From: Betaproteobacteria bacterium UBA2293
GTDB lineage: Bacteria; Pseudomonadota; Gammaproteobacteria; Burkholderiales; Rhodocyclaceae
DNA: 12,025 nt
NCBI GenBank assembly: GCA_002345845.1
Contig: DDWF01000236.1
Coordinates: forward strand, 9,059 to 21,083
Direction: 5' to 3'
The notes below the pieces were generated by a model that was not told the DNA's origin, made no database searches, and was given only the letters and a program-made list of their open reading frames with translations. Position 1 is the first letter of the stretch; each line of letters begins with the position of its first letter. Shown in pieces: positions 1-6,689 of the stretch. The position numbers and the translations under genes were made by a program.

Positions 1-171
1 GTCGCTACGGCCGATGTGGCGGTCGAAATTGCTGGCATTCAGTTCGACAGGTTCGCCATTGAACAGCGGCTGTTTGCACTGGCCGCAGTTCGGGTTCTGC
101 GTCAGGCGTTCGGCGGGCAGACGATTGACTGCCGCGCAGTGCGGGCAGACGACATGCAGGGAATCACTCAT
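1..171 (-). CDS. trxC: Thioredoxin 2 (TrxC), N-terminal part, cut by window edge
   Basis: Only the first 57 codons are in the window; the gene continues beyond position 1. The visible peptide begins MSDSLHVVCPHC and has two CxxC pairs (C9/C12 and C29/C32) in the short N-terminal zinc-binding region that separates thioredoxin 2 from thioredoxin 1. After it comes the start of the thioredoxin fold (residues about 41-57, ending NFDRHIGRSD). The WCGPC active site would lie outside the window and cannot be checked. TrxC is a cytoplasmic disulfide reductase, in E. coli linked to oxidative-stress defence. The ATG at 171 is preceded by GGAG with a 6-nt spacer, which supports this start. The gene follows hemH on the same strand after a 50-bp gap that holds a perfect inverted repeat overlapping the ribosome-binding site. 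The family call is firm because of the double-CxxC leader; function is inferred from family. Confidence 0.88.
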   Translation of the reverse strand, partial: MSDSLHVVCPHCAAVNRLPAERLTQNPNCGQCKQPLFNGEPVELNASNFDRHIGRSD

Positions 172-179
172 GCTGGGCT

Positions 180-205
180 CCAATATCAGATTGGGCTGAT
201 ATTGG
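180..205 (-). promoter_or_regulatory. Perfect 10-bp inverted repeat overlapping the trxC ribosome-binding site
   Basis: CCAATATCAG at 180-189 and CTGATATTGG at 196-205 are exact reverse complements separated by 6 nt. In the trxC mRNA the 3' arm ends in GG, which forms the first half of the GGAG Shine-Dalgarno motif (minus strand, about 181-178). The ATG lies 6 nt further on. The element is 16 bp past the hemH stop. No T-run follows it in the trxC direction, so it does not look like a normal intrinsic terminator. It could be an RNA hairpin that hides the ribosome-binding site, or a DNA operator. The repeat itself is certain; its role is inference. Confidence 0.6.
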
Positions 206-221
206 GACGGGCGTTCCTATT

Positions 222-1325
222 TCAAGTCCGGGCGCCCCATTTCAGCGCTTCTCGGGCCGACAGGTCGAGCGCTTGCGGATCGACGGGGGTGGTGGTCGGC
301 CAGCCGGCCAGATGGCTTTCGACCAAGTCGGTCAAGGCCAGCAGCCAGTCGTTGTTCTCGTTGAGCGCCGGAATGTAGTGATATTCCTTGCCGCCGGCGG
401 CGAGGAAGTCGTCGCGCCCTTCCTGGGCGATTTCCTCGAGGGTTTCCAGGCAGTCGGCAACAAAGCCGGGGCAGATCACGTCGACGCGGCGGACGCCATG
501 CTGGCCCCATTCGTGCAGCGTCGGTGCGGTGTAGGGCTGCAGCCATTCGGCCTTGCCGAAGCGCGACTGGAAGCAGATGCGGAATTGGTCGGGCAGCAGG
601 TTCAGGCGCTCGGCGAGCAGGCGGCCGGTCTTCTGGCATTCGCAGAAGTAGGGGTCGCCGAGTTCCAGGCTGCGCTTGGGCAGGCCGTGGAAGCTGATGA
701 GCAGGCGGTCCTTCTCGCCCAGCGCGCCATGGGTCTGCCAGTGCTTGCGTACCGATTGTTCGAGGGCGGCGAGATAGCCTTCGCGGTCGTGGAAGTTGCG
801 GACGAAGCGCATTTCCGGTTGGTTGCGCTGCTGCAGCAGCCACTTGCAGGCTTCGTCGACGACGGTGGCGGTGGTGCTGGCGGCGTACTGCGGATACATC
901 GGCACGAGCAGGATGCGGCTGGCGCCGTCGGCCTTGAGTTGGTCGAGGACGCCGCGGATTGACGGCTGGCCGTAGCGCATCGCCGAGGTCACCGTTACCC
1001 GGTGGCCGCGGTCGCCGAGAAAGCCCTTGAGCAGTTTGGTCTGGCGCTCGGTATGGACGCGCAGTGGCGAACCTTCCGCCAGCCAGACGCTGGCGTACTT
1101 GGCCGCCGACTTCTTCGGCCGGATGTTGAGGATGATGCCGTTGAGGATCAGCCACCAGACCGGCTTGGGGATTTCGACGACGCGCGGGTCGGAAAGGAAC
1201 TCCTTCAGATAACGGCGCAGTGCTGGTGCCGTCGGCGCTTCGGGGGTGCCGAGGTTGACCAGGACGACTGCCGTGGCGGGGGCAGTACCGTGCCGGTAGG
1301 ACGGTTCGGTGGTGAAGCGGGGCAT
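222..1325 (-). CDS. hemH: Ferrochelatase
   Basis: A 367-residue protein of normal length for bacterial ferrochelatase, which inserts Fe2+ into protoporphyrin IX in the last step of protohaem synthesis. Visible landmarks are the N-terminal VNLGTPEAP stretch (residues 23-31), the family signature SFHGLP (211-216) with the metal/porphyrin-site histidine H213, and CPGFVADCLETLEEI (285-299) with the conserved glutamate E294. It is expected in the cytoplasm or at the inner face of the membrane. The ATG at 1325 (MPRFTTEPSY) was chosen over an in-frame upstream extension to 1484 because the extra 53 residues overlap hrcA and look nothing like the family. The start lies 2 bp after the hrcA stop, so the two are almost certainly co-transcribed and probably translationally coupled. 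Cysteines are present (C228, C230, C251, C285, C292), but I cannot say whether they bind a cluster. Confidence 0.96.
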   Translation of the reverse strand: MPRFTTEPSYRHGTAPATAVVLVNLGTPEAPTAPALRRYLKEFLSDPRVVEIPKPVWWLILNGIILNIRPKKSAAKYASVWLAEGSPLRVHTERQTKLLKGFLGDRGHRVTVTSAMRYGQPSIRGVLDQLKADGASRILLVPMYPQYAASTTATVVDEACKWLLQQRNQPEMRFVRNFHDREGYLAALEQSVRKHWQTHGALGEKDRLLISFHGLPKRSLELGDPYFCECQKTGRLLAERLNLLPDQFRICFQSRFGKAEWLQPYTAPTLHEWGQHGVRRVDVICPGFVADCLETLEEIAQEGRDDFLAAGGKEYHYIPALNENNDWLLALTDLVESHLAGWPTTTPVDPQALDLSAREALKWGART

Positions 1326-1327
1326 GG

Positions 1328-2353
1328 TTATTCTTCTTTGCTGGAAAGGGCGCTGGAGAGCAGGCGGGCGGTGATGTCGACGATCGGGATGACGCGCTCG
1401 TAGGCCATCCGCGTCGGGCCGATGACACCGACCGAGCCGACCACCTGGCCATCGACCGCATAGGGGGCGGTGATGACGCTGCATTCGTCGAGTGAGGCGA
1501 TGCCTGATTCACCGCCGATGAAAATCTGTACGCCTTCGGCCCGGTTCGAGACGTCGAGCAGGCGCATCATGCTGGAACGCTGCTCGAACAGGTCGAACAA
1601 TTCGCGCAGGCGCTTCATGTTGGAGGACAGTTCTTCGACGTCGAGCAGGTTTCGTTCGCCAGAAATGACGTAGGGCATGGCGTTTTCCGCCAGTGCCGCA
1701 TCGCCGGCATCGAGCGCCTGGGCCATCAGCGGCTTGATGTCTTCGCGCAGTTGCTGGATTTCGCTGGCCAGGTGCTGGCGGATCTGCTCGAAATCCAGTC
1801 CGGCGCAGTTTTGCGTCAGGTAGTTGGCGGCGCTGACCAGTTCGCTCGGCGAGTAGGCGCGTTCGGTGTTCAGGATGCGATTCTGCACATCGCCGTCGGT
1901 GGTGACGATGATCAGCAGGATGCGCCGCTCGGACAGGCTGAGGAATTCGATCTGCCGGATGCGGCTGGTCTTGCGCCGCGGGGCGATGACGACGCCGGCG
2001 AAATGGGTCAGGCTGGAGAGCAGTTGCGAGGCGCTGGCAATCACCTGGTTCGATGGCCGGCCCTGCAGCGCTTCCTCCATCACCCCCATCTGGCGGATTT
2101 CAAGAGGCTGGACGGTGAGCAGACTGTCGACGAACAGCCGGTAGCCGCGAGCGGTGGGAATGCGGCCGGCTGAGGTGTGCGGGCTGGCGACGAAGCCGGC
2201 TTCCTCGAGGTCGGCCATGACGTTGCGGATCGTCGCCGGCGACAGGTCGAGGCCGGAAAATTTCGATAGGGCGCGCGAGCCGACCGGTTGCCCGTCGGCA
2301 ATGTAATGTTCGACCAGGGCCTTGAGAAGGGTACGCGAGCGTTCGTCCAGCAT
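1328..2353 (-). CDS. hrcA: Heat-inducible transcription repressor HrcA
   Basis: A 341-residue protein, the usual HrcA length. Residues 1-75 form the winged-helix DNA-binding part ([20 protein letters not shown] at 35-54, then [20 protein letters not shown] at 57-76). The middle is GAF-like, and the C-terminal signature [20 protein letters not shown] is at 306-325. HrcA represses groESL and sometimes dnaK operons by binding the CIRCE inverted repeat, with folding of HrcA assisted by GroEL. No CIRCE-like sequence (TTAGCACTC and its complement) is visible in this window, and no chaperone gene is either, so its targets are elsewhere. The start at 2353 ([10 protein letters not shown]) matches the family's beginning. 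An in-frame upstream ATG at 2407 would add 18 basic residues and is unlikely. hemH follows 2 bp downstream; nadK is divergent. Confidence 0.95.
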   Translation of the reverse strand: MLDERSRTLLKALVEHYIADGQPVGSRALSKFSGLDLSPATIRNVMADLEEAGFVASPHTSAGRIPTARGYRLFVDSLLTVQPLEIRQMGVMEEALQGRPSNQVIASASQLLSSLTHFAGVVIAPRRKTSRIRQIEFLSLSERRILLIIVTTDGDVQNRILNTERAYSPSELVSAANYLTQNCAGLDFEQIRQHLASEIQQLREDIKPLMAQALDAGDAALAENAMPYVISGERNLLDVEELSSNMKRLRELFDLFEQRSSMMRLLDVSNRAEGVQIFIGGESGIASLDECSVITAPYAVDGQVVGSVGVIGPTRMAYERVIPIVDITARLLSSALSSKEE

Positions 2354-2361
2354 GGCCCTGG

Positions 2362-2367
2362 ATTGTA
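2362..2367 (-). promoter_or_regulatory. Candidate -10 element (TACAAT) for hrcA, very close to the start codon
   Basis: TACAAT lies on the minus strand at 2367-2362 and matches the sigma-70 -10 consensus at 5 of 6 positions. It sits only 8 nt before the hrcA ATG, so a transcript from it would be almost leaderless. No convincing -35 hexamer stands 16-18 bp upstream. The hexamer is part of an 8-bp palindrome, TTGTACAA (2363-2370), which might instead be a protein-binding site. The rest of the 65-bp hrcA/nadK gap (2354-2418) shows no confident promoter for nadK. Confidence 0.25.
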
Positions 2368-2418
2368 CAAAAATCCGCGAACGGCGCGGCGACCGTTTTT
2401 TGTGCAAGAATTCGCGCC

Positions 2419-3330
2419 ATGAATCGCAGCTTCGCCTCTCTCAGCGCTCCCCGGACCATCGCCCTGGTCGGCAAATACCACAGTATGGAAATTGCCGAGT
2501 CGCTGCGTCGTCTCGCCGAATATCTGCATGAGCGCGGCGTCTCGGTGTTCATCGAGCGCGAGACTTCGGAGCACATCGGCAAGCAGGTCGACCTGTCACG
2601 CTGGGTCACCTGCGGCTTCAACGACATCGGCGCCCATGCCGACCTGGCCATCGTCCTTGGCGGCGACGGCACCATGCTCAATGCGGCGCGCCGTCTGGCC
2701 CGCTACTGCGTGCCGCTGGTCGGGGTCAATCAGGGGCGGCTCGGCTTCATGACCGACATCGCCCGCGAGGACCTGCTGACCTGCATGGACGACCTGCTCG
2801 ACGGCCGTTTCAACCCGGAAAACCGTATGCTGCTGGCCGCCGAGGTGATCCGCGACGGCCGCGAAGTGGCCGCCAATATGGCGCTCAACGACGTCGTGCT
2901 GGACAAGGGGGCGATCGGGCGGATGATCGAGTTCGAACTGTTCATCGACGGCGAATTCATCTACAACCTGCGCGCTGACGGCCTGATCGTGTCGACGCCG
3001 ACCGGTTCCACCGCCTACTCGATGTCGGCTGGTGGCCCCATTCTGCACCCGACGCTGACCGGCATCGCCCTCGTGCCGCTCTGTCCGCATGCCCTGACCA
3101 ACCGGCCGATCATCGTTAACGACCAGGCCGACATCGAATTGCGCATCACCCACGCCGACGATCCGCGCGTGCACTTCGACGGCCAGGTAACCCTCGACCT
3201 GCTGCGCGGCGACAGCGTCCGCCTGCGGCGTTCGGAACACACCATCTGCTTCCTGCATCCGCCCGGCTACCGCTACTTCGCCATGCTGCGCCAGAAACTG
3301 CAGTGGAGCGAACGGCCGAAGGGGCCGTAA
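2419..3330 (+). CDS. nadK: NAD kinase
   Basis: A 303-residue ATP-NAD kinase, which phosphorylates NAD to make NADP in the cytoplasm. The diagnostic motifs are all present: GGDGT at 81-85 (catalytic aspartate D83), NQGRLGF at 104-110, the ND pair at 157-158 (ALNDVVL), the glycine-rich [15 protein letters not shown] at 193-207, and FDGQ at 253-256 near the C-terminus. The length is typical. The ATG at 2419 gives an N-terminus ([19 protein letters not shown]) that leads directly into the first beta strand. The gene diverges from hrcA and is followed after 4 bp by recN, so nadK-recN is likely one transcript. No strong Shine-Dalgarno precedes the start. Confidence 0.96.
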   Translation: MNRSFASLSAPRTIALVGKYHSMEIAESLRRLAEYLHERGVSVFIERETSEHIGKQVDLSRWVTCGFNDIGAHADLAIVLGGDGTMLNAARRLARYCVPLVGVNQGRLGFMTDIAREDLLTCMDDLLDGRFNPENRMLLAAEVIRDGREVAANMALNDVVLDKGAIGRMIEFELFIDGEFIYNLRADGLIVSTPTGSTAYSMSAGGPILHPTLTGIALVPLCPHALTNRPIIVNDQADIELRITHADDPRVHFDGQVTLDLLRGDSVRLRRSEHTICFLHPPGYRYFAMLRQKLQWSERPKGP

Positions 3331-3334
3331 GCGC

Positions 3335-5005
3335 ATGCTGCGTCATCTGTCGATTCGCGATTTCGTCATCGTCGACCGTCTGGAACTCGATTTTTCCAGT
3401 GGCTTCGGCACCCTGACCGGCGAAACCGGGGCCGGCAAATCCATCCTCATCGATGCCCTGGCGCTGGCCATCGGCGAACGTGCCGATGCCGGCGTCGTCC
3501 GCTCCGGCTGCGACAAGGCGGAAGTCACCGCCGTCTTCGATATCGCCGCCGTGCCGCAAGTGCGTGCCTGGCTGGCCGAAGCCGATCTCGATGCTGAAGA
3601 CGAACTGCTGCTGCGCCGCGTCGTCGATGCCGGTGGTCGTTCGCGCGCCTGGATCAACGGTTCGCCGGCGACTGTCCAGCAGTTGCGCGAAGTCAGCGAC
3701 TGGCTGGTCGATATCCACGGTCAGCACGCTCATCAATCGCTGCTGCGCGCCGACGCCCAGCGCACGCTGCTCGATGCCCATGCCGGCCTGCTGCCGCTGG
3801 CCACCGAAGTGGCCGCCGCCTTCCGCGCCTGGCGCACCGCCGAGCAGGCGTTGAATGAGGCCGGGGCCGGCGCCGAAGCTCTGCTGCGCGAACGCGAACA
3901 ACTCGAATGGCAGGTCCGCGACCTGGAATCGCTGGCCTTCTCGGCGGCTGAATGGAGCGAGCTGGAGGTTGAACATCGCCGCCTCGGCCATGCCGCCAGC
4001 CTGCTCGATGGGGCGCAGTTCGCCCTGGCTGTGCTGGCCGACGACGATGCTGCCTGCGAGCGCCAGGTCGATAGCGTGGCCGGCCGCCTGACCACGTTGG
4101 CCGAATACGATCCGGCGCTCGGTGAAGTGGCGGCGCTGGTCCAGTCGGTGCAGGCCGAACTGTCCGATGCCGTGTCCACGCTGCGTCGCTACGTCGACCG
4201 CGTCGATCTCGATCCGGCCCGTCTGGCCGAAGTCGAACGACGTCTCGACGCGGTGCTGGCCGCTGCGCGCAAATACCGGGTGCAGCCGGAAGAGCTGCCG
4301 GCCCTGCTGGCCGGCTGGCAGCAACGCCTGGCCTCGCTGGAGGCAGCGAGTGACCTGCAGGCGCTGACTGCCGAAGTCGCTCGCACCCAGGCGGCCTACC
4401 AGGCCGGGGCACAGCAATTGAGCGCTGGTCGGCGCCAGGTTGCTGGCGAAATGAGCCAGGCGGTGAGCGAGGTGATGCGCCAGTTGGCTTTGTCCGCCGG
4501 ACGTTTTGAGGTCGCTCTGCTCCCCATCGACGGCGCCGCCTATGGCCTGGAGCAGGTTGAGTTCCGCATCGCCGGCCTCGCCGGCAACGAAGCCCGACCC
4601 CTGGCCAAGGTGGCTTCCGGTGGCGAGCTGTCACGTATCAGCCTGGCCATCCAGGTGCTGACTTCGCGCTCGGCCAGCGTGCCGACCCTGATTTTCGACG
4701 AGGTCGATGTCGGTATCGGCGGCGGCGTCGCCGAGATCGTCGGCCGTTTGCTGCACGAACTGGGCGCCGAGCGGCAGGTGTTGTGCGTCACCCACTTGCC
4801 GCAGGTCGCCGCCCAGGCCGATTGGCAGTGGCAGGTCAGCAAGGCGAGCCGCGACGGCGTCACCCTGAGTGCCATCCAGGCGCTCGATGCGGCTGGCCGG
4901 GTGCAGGAAATCGCCCGCATGCTCGGCGGCGTCGACATCACCGAGATCACCCGCCAGCACGCCAGCGAATTGCTCGCCAGTCGCGCAGCCCGGCAGGCCG
5001 CCTGA
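3335..5005 (+). CDS. recN: DNA repair ATPase RecN
   Basis: A 556-residue SMC-like ATPase of normal RecN length, acting in recombinational repair of double-strand breaks. The Walker A motif GETGAGKS is at residues 29-36. The central part (about 150-390) is rich in Ala, Leu, Glu, Arg and Gln, as expected for the short coiled-coil arms. The ABC signature KVASGGELS is at 425-433, Walker B TLIFDEVD at 451-458 followed by GIGGG, and the HLPQVAAQAD segment comes after it. The ATG at 3335 is 4 bp beyond the nadK stop, and an AGGGG lies about 10 nt upstream inside the nadK tail. In E. coli recN is strongly LexA-controlled. No clear CTGT-N8-ACAG box is visible in front of nadK or recN here, so SOS control cannot be claimed from this sequence. 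Confidence 0.96.
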   Translation: MLRHLSIRDFVIVDRLELDFSSGFGTLTGETGAGKSILIDALALAIGERADAGVVRSGCDKAEVTAVFDIAAVPQVRAWLAEADLDAEDELLLRRVVDAGGRSRAWINGSPATVQQLREVSDWLVDIHGQHAHQSLLRADAQRTLLDAHAGLLPLATEVAAAFRAWRTAEQALNEAGAGAEALLREREQLEWQVRDLESLAFSAAEWSELEVEHRRLGHAASLLDGAQFALAVLADDDAACERQVDSVAGRLTTLAEYDPALGEVAALVQSVQAELSDAVSTLRRYVDRVDLDPARLAEVERRLDAVLAAARKYRVQPEELPALLAGWQQRLASLEAASDLQALTAEVARTQAAYQAGAQQLSAGRRQVAGEMSQAVSEVMRQLALSAGRFEVALLPIDGAAYGLEQVEFRIAGLAGNEARPLAKVASGGELSRISLAIQVLTSRSASVPTLIFDEVDVGIGGGVAEIVGRLLHELGAERQVLCVTHLPQVAAQADWQWQVSKASRDGVTLSAIQALDAAGRVQEIARMLGGVDITEITRQHASELLASRAARQAA

Positions 5006-5010
5006 AATTT

Positions 5011-5030
5011 GGCGCCGCCGGCGCTATAGT
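5011..5030 (+). promoter_or_regulatory. GC-rich inverted repeat next to a TATAGT hexamer between recN and the metalloprotease-like gene
   Basis: GCGCC (5012-5016) and GGCGC (5020-5024) form a 5-bp inverted repeat with a 3-nt centre. It is followed immediately by TATAGT (5025-5030), which resembles a -10 element. No matching -35 is seen at the right distance, and no T-run follows the repeat, so neither a promoter nor a terminator is well supported. The 53-bp gap (5006-5058) contains nothing else recognisable. Confidence 0.22.
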
Positions 5031-5058
5031 AAAGGCGTGACCTGATCGTCGAGTAACC

Positions 5059-5574
5059 ATGATTGGTGCTGTAGCCAGTTTCTCCGCTTCGTCTTCTGCT
5101 GCCGCCAGCCGTTCTGCTGGACGCGGGGCCGAACTGACGCCGGAACAGCAGCGCCAGGTCGAGGCGCTGAAGCAGACTGACCGCAAGGTGCGTTCGCACG
5201 AGCAGGCGCACATGGCTGCCGGGGCCGGGCTGGTGCGAGGTAGCAGCTTTTCCTACCAGGCCGGACCGGACAACAAGCGCTACGCGGTAGCCGGCGAAGT
5301 CTCCATCGATACCTCGCCCGGCCGCACACCCGCAGAAACCATCGCCAAGGCGCAGCAGATTCGGGCCGCCGCCCTGGCGCCGGCCGATCCATCGACACAG
5401 GACCGGCGGGTGGCGGCAGCGGCCAGCCAGATGGAAATGCAGGCGCGCCAGGAGTTGGCGCAGGCGGATGACGAGCAGCGCTCGGGTAACAGTCAGGTCG
5501 ATAGCGCACTTGCTGCCTACCGCCAGGTGTCGGCGGCGAAGGAGGGCAGCAGCGGCTTCTCGGCGGTGGCCTAA
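5059..5574 (+). CDS. Putative metalloprotease, CJM1_0395 / SprA-related family
   Basis: A 171-residue protein with a zincin-type HExxH motif, HEQAH at 47-51 (context RKVRSHEQAHMAAG). Downstream is the family-typical AGPDNKRYAVAGEVSID stretch (68-84); E80 is a possible further metal ligand. The N-terminus (1-22) is low-complexity Ala/Ser with no clear signal peptide. The C-terminal half (about 92-162) is a predicted Ala/Gln-rich helical region. This pattern matches the small proteins annotated as putative metalloprotease CJM1_0395 family. To my knowledge no substrate is established, so protease activity is inferred only from HExxH. The ATG at 5059 has a GAG 5 nt upstream. The gene lies 53 bp after recN on the same strand, and its TAA overlaps the stop codon of the convergent transporter gene. 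Confidence 0.75.
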   Translation: MIGAVASFSASSSAAASRSAGRGAELTPEQQRQVEALKQTDRKVRSHEQAHMAAGAGLVRGSSFSYQAGPDNKRYAVAGEVSIDTSPGRTPAETIAKAQQIRAAALAPADPSTQDRRVAAAASQMEMQARQELAQADDEQRSGNSQVDSALAAYRQVSAAKEGSSGFSAVA

Positions 5575-6167
5575 AAGAGGCGCGAGAGCGCGTAGAGCGC
5601 CAGAGTCAGGAAAAATACGCCGCTGATGCGGTGAATCCACAGTAGCGGTAACCGGTGCAGGAACTTGCGCCCGGCGAAAACGCCGAGTATTGAAGTGGCG
5701 GCCAGGGCCAGTGTGGCGCCCACCCAGACGGCTGCCGTGTCGGTCGTGCTACCGAGGCCGGCGACGGCGATCTGCGTCTTGTCGCCGAATTCGGCCAGGA
5801 AAATCAGCAGAAAGGTTGTGGCGAAGACACCGTGGCCGGGCTTTTCCTCGATTTTGTCATCGTCGTCCTCTTCCTTGTAGCGTAGGGCGCTGATGCCGAA
5901 GATGGCAAAGAGCAGGGCGACGACTGCGGTCACCATCCATTCCGGCAGCCAGGCAGCAACGGCGGCACCGAAAAGGACAGCAAGCAGGTTGAGGAAGGCG
6001 AAGGCGGTGACGGCGCCAAGCACCACCGGCAGGCCGCGATGGCGGGCCGCCAGGGTCATGCAGACCAACTGGCTCTTGTCGCCGAATTCGGCCAGGGCAA
6101 TGAGCAGAAAGGTGGCGCCAGCCGACGACAGCCAGGCGGCCAGCCCGGTACTAACAAACTCGGACAT
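5571..6167 (-). CDS. TMEM165/GDT1 family transporter (UPF0016), probable Mn2+/Ca2+ exporter
   Basis: A 198-residue inner-membrane protein with two homologous halves. Each half carries the family motif E-x-G-D-(K/R)-(T/S): EFGDKS at 27-32 and EFGDKT at 126-131. About six hydrophobic segments can be seen (roughly 14-40, 45-70, 77-95, 114-138, 145-165, 178-197). A very acidic loop at 99-108 (EEDDDDKIEE) separates the halves. Family members are cation/proton exchangers: yeast Gdt1 handles Ca2+/Mn2+, and bacterial homologues such as MneA and Mnx export Mn2+. The gene starts 30 bp after the fur stop on the same strand, which fits joint expression with a metalloregulator. No Shine-Dalgarno is evident before the ATG at 6167, and I see no yybP-ykoY-type manganese riboswitch in the short gap. 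The substrate is inferred from the family. Confidence 0.9.
   Translation of the reverse strand: MSEFVSTGLAAWLSSAGATFLLIALAEFGDKSQLVCMTLAARHRGLPVVLGAVTAFAFLNLLAVLFGAAVAAWLPEWMVTAVVALLFAIFGISALRYKEEDDDDKIEEKPGHGVFATTFLLIFLAEFGDKTQIAVAGLGSTTDTAAVWVGATLALAATSILGVFAGRKFLHRLPLLWIHRISGVFFLTLALYALSRLF
5777..5816 (-). repeat. DNA-level direct repeat within the GDT1-type gene, copy B
   Basis: This 40-bp stretch encodes the second E-F-G-D-K motif and matches 6074-6113, which encodes the first, at 37 of 40 bases by eye. The two halves of this family are ancient duplicates, so such close nucleotide identity over the motif is more than the protein similarity requires. Confidence 0.7.
6074..6113 (-). repeat. 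DNA-level direct repeat within the GDT1-type gene, copy A
   Basis: This is the partner of 5777-5816. It encodes the first transmembrane/EFGDKS segment. The three mismatches fall together in the middle of the repeat, at the Ala-Leu-Ala part of the sequence. Confidence 0.7.
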
Positions 6168-6174
6168 CGGGAAT

Positions 6175-6206
6175 CAGGAGTTCAGGACTTCAGGACTTCA
6201 GGACTT
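6175..6206. repeat. Tandem repeat, four 8-bp units, over the fur stop codon
   Basis: The plus strand reads CAGGAGTT (6175-6182) and then CAGGACTT three times (6183-6190, 6191-6198, 6199-6206). That is three perfect units and one with a single mismatch. The array starts inside the last fur codons, contains the fur TGA (6200-6198) and ends 7 bp before the GDT1-type start codon at 6167. Because the fur stop falls in the first unit read, a change in unit number would alter fur-to-transporter spacing in 8-nt steps without changing either protein. The array is certain; any functional effect is conjecture. Confidence 0.85.
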
Positions 6207-6641
6207 GTCGTCCGGCTTGTTGCGGTGCGGGCAGGCGTCCTTGGTGCACTGGGCGTAGAGATAGAGTGCGTGATCCTGGATGGCAAAGCCACGTTCACTG
6301 GCAATGGCATTCTGCCGGCGCTCGATTTCGGGGTCGTAGAACTCCTCGACGCGACCGCAGTCAATGCAGACCAGGTGGTCGTGATGCTTGCCGCGGTTGA
6401 TCTCGAAGACGGCCTTGCCGGATTCGAAGAAGTGGCGCTCCAGCAGGCCGGCCTGTTCGAACTGCGTGAGCACGCGATAAACCGTCGCCAGACCAATATC
6501 CATGTGGTCGGTGATGAGCATGCGATAGACGTCTTCAGCAGTCATGTGACGCTGGGTGCTTTTCTCGAAAAGTTCAAGAATCTTCAGGCGCGGAAAGGTG
6601 GCTTTCAGGCCCATGTTCTTGAGACTTTGGGGGTCGCTCAT
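6198..6641 (-). CDS. fur: Ferric uptake regulator Fur
   Basis: A 147-residue Fur-family metalloregulator of normal length. The N-terminal winged helix has the [20 protein letters not shown] recognition region (51-70), typical of Fur. The metal-binding part shows H33, the HHDH cluster at 87-90, the zinc-type pair C92-x-x-C95 and a second pair C132/C137 (CTKDAC). The sequence is closest in character to iron-sensing Fur rather than Zur or PerR, but metal preference cannot be proved by reading. Fe2+-Fur normally represses iron-uptake genes. The start at 6641 gives [18 protein letters not shown], the expected N-terminus, with GGAA 8 nt upstream. An in-frame open stretch running upstream to 7460 is antisense to bamE/dapB and is not real. 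bamE is divergent, and a GDT1-type transporter follows 30 bp downstream. Confidence 0.95.
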   Translation of the reverse strand: MSDPQSLKNMGLKATFPRLKILELFEKSTQRHMTAEDVYRMLITDHMDIGLATVYRVLTQFEQAGLLERHFFESGKAVFEINRGKHHDHLVCIDCGRVEEFYDPEIERRQNAIASERGFAIQDHALYLYAQCTKDACPHRNKPDDKS

Positions 6642-6689
6642 CGTGATGATTCCAGTGGGGGTGTCGGCGCAGGCCAGTCGGGGATTTCG

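Noticed and set aside
217..1512. A 431-codon open frame on the minus strand overlapping hemH in another frame
   Set aside because: Its translation is Arg/Pro/Ala-rich with no domain, while the hemH frame has all ferrochelatase motifs. It is a shadow typical of high-GC DNA.
2354..2418. CIRCE operator or LexA box in the hrcA/nadK gap
   Set aside because: No TTAGCACTC/GAGTGCTAA pair and no CTGT-N8-ACAG pattern are present. TTGTACAA is too short to assign.
3146..4417. Long minus-strand open frame antisense to recN and the end of nadK
   Set aside because: The composition mirrors the codon pattern of recN, and no motif or start signal is seen. recN is unambiguous on the plus strand.
6168..6197. 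yybP-ykoY manganese riboswitch before the GDT1-type gene
   Set aside because: The gap is only 30 bp and is filled by the 8-bp tandem repeat, with no room for the aptamer.
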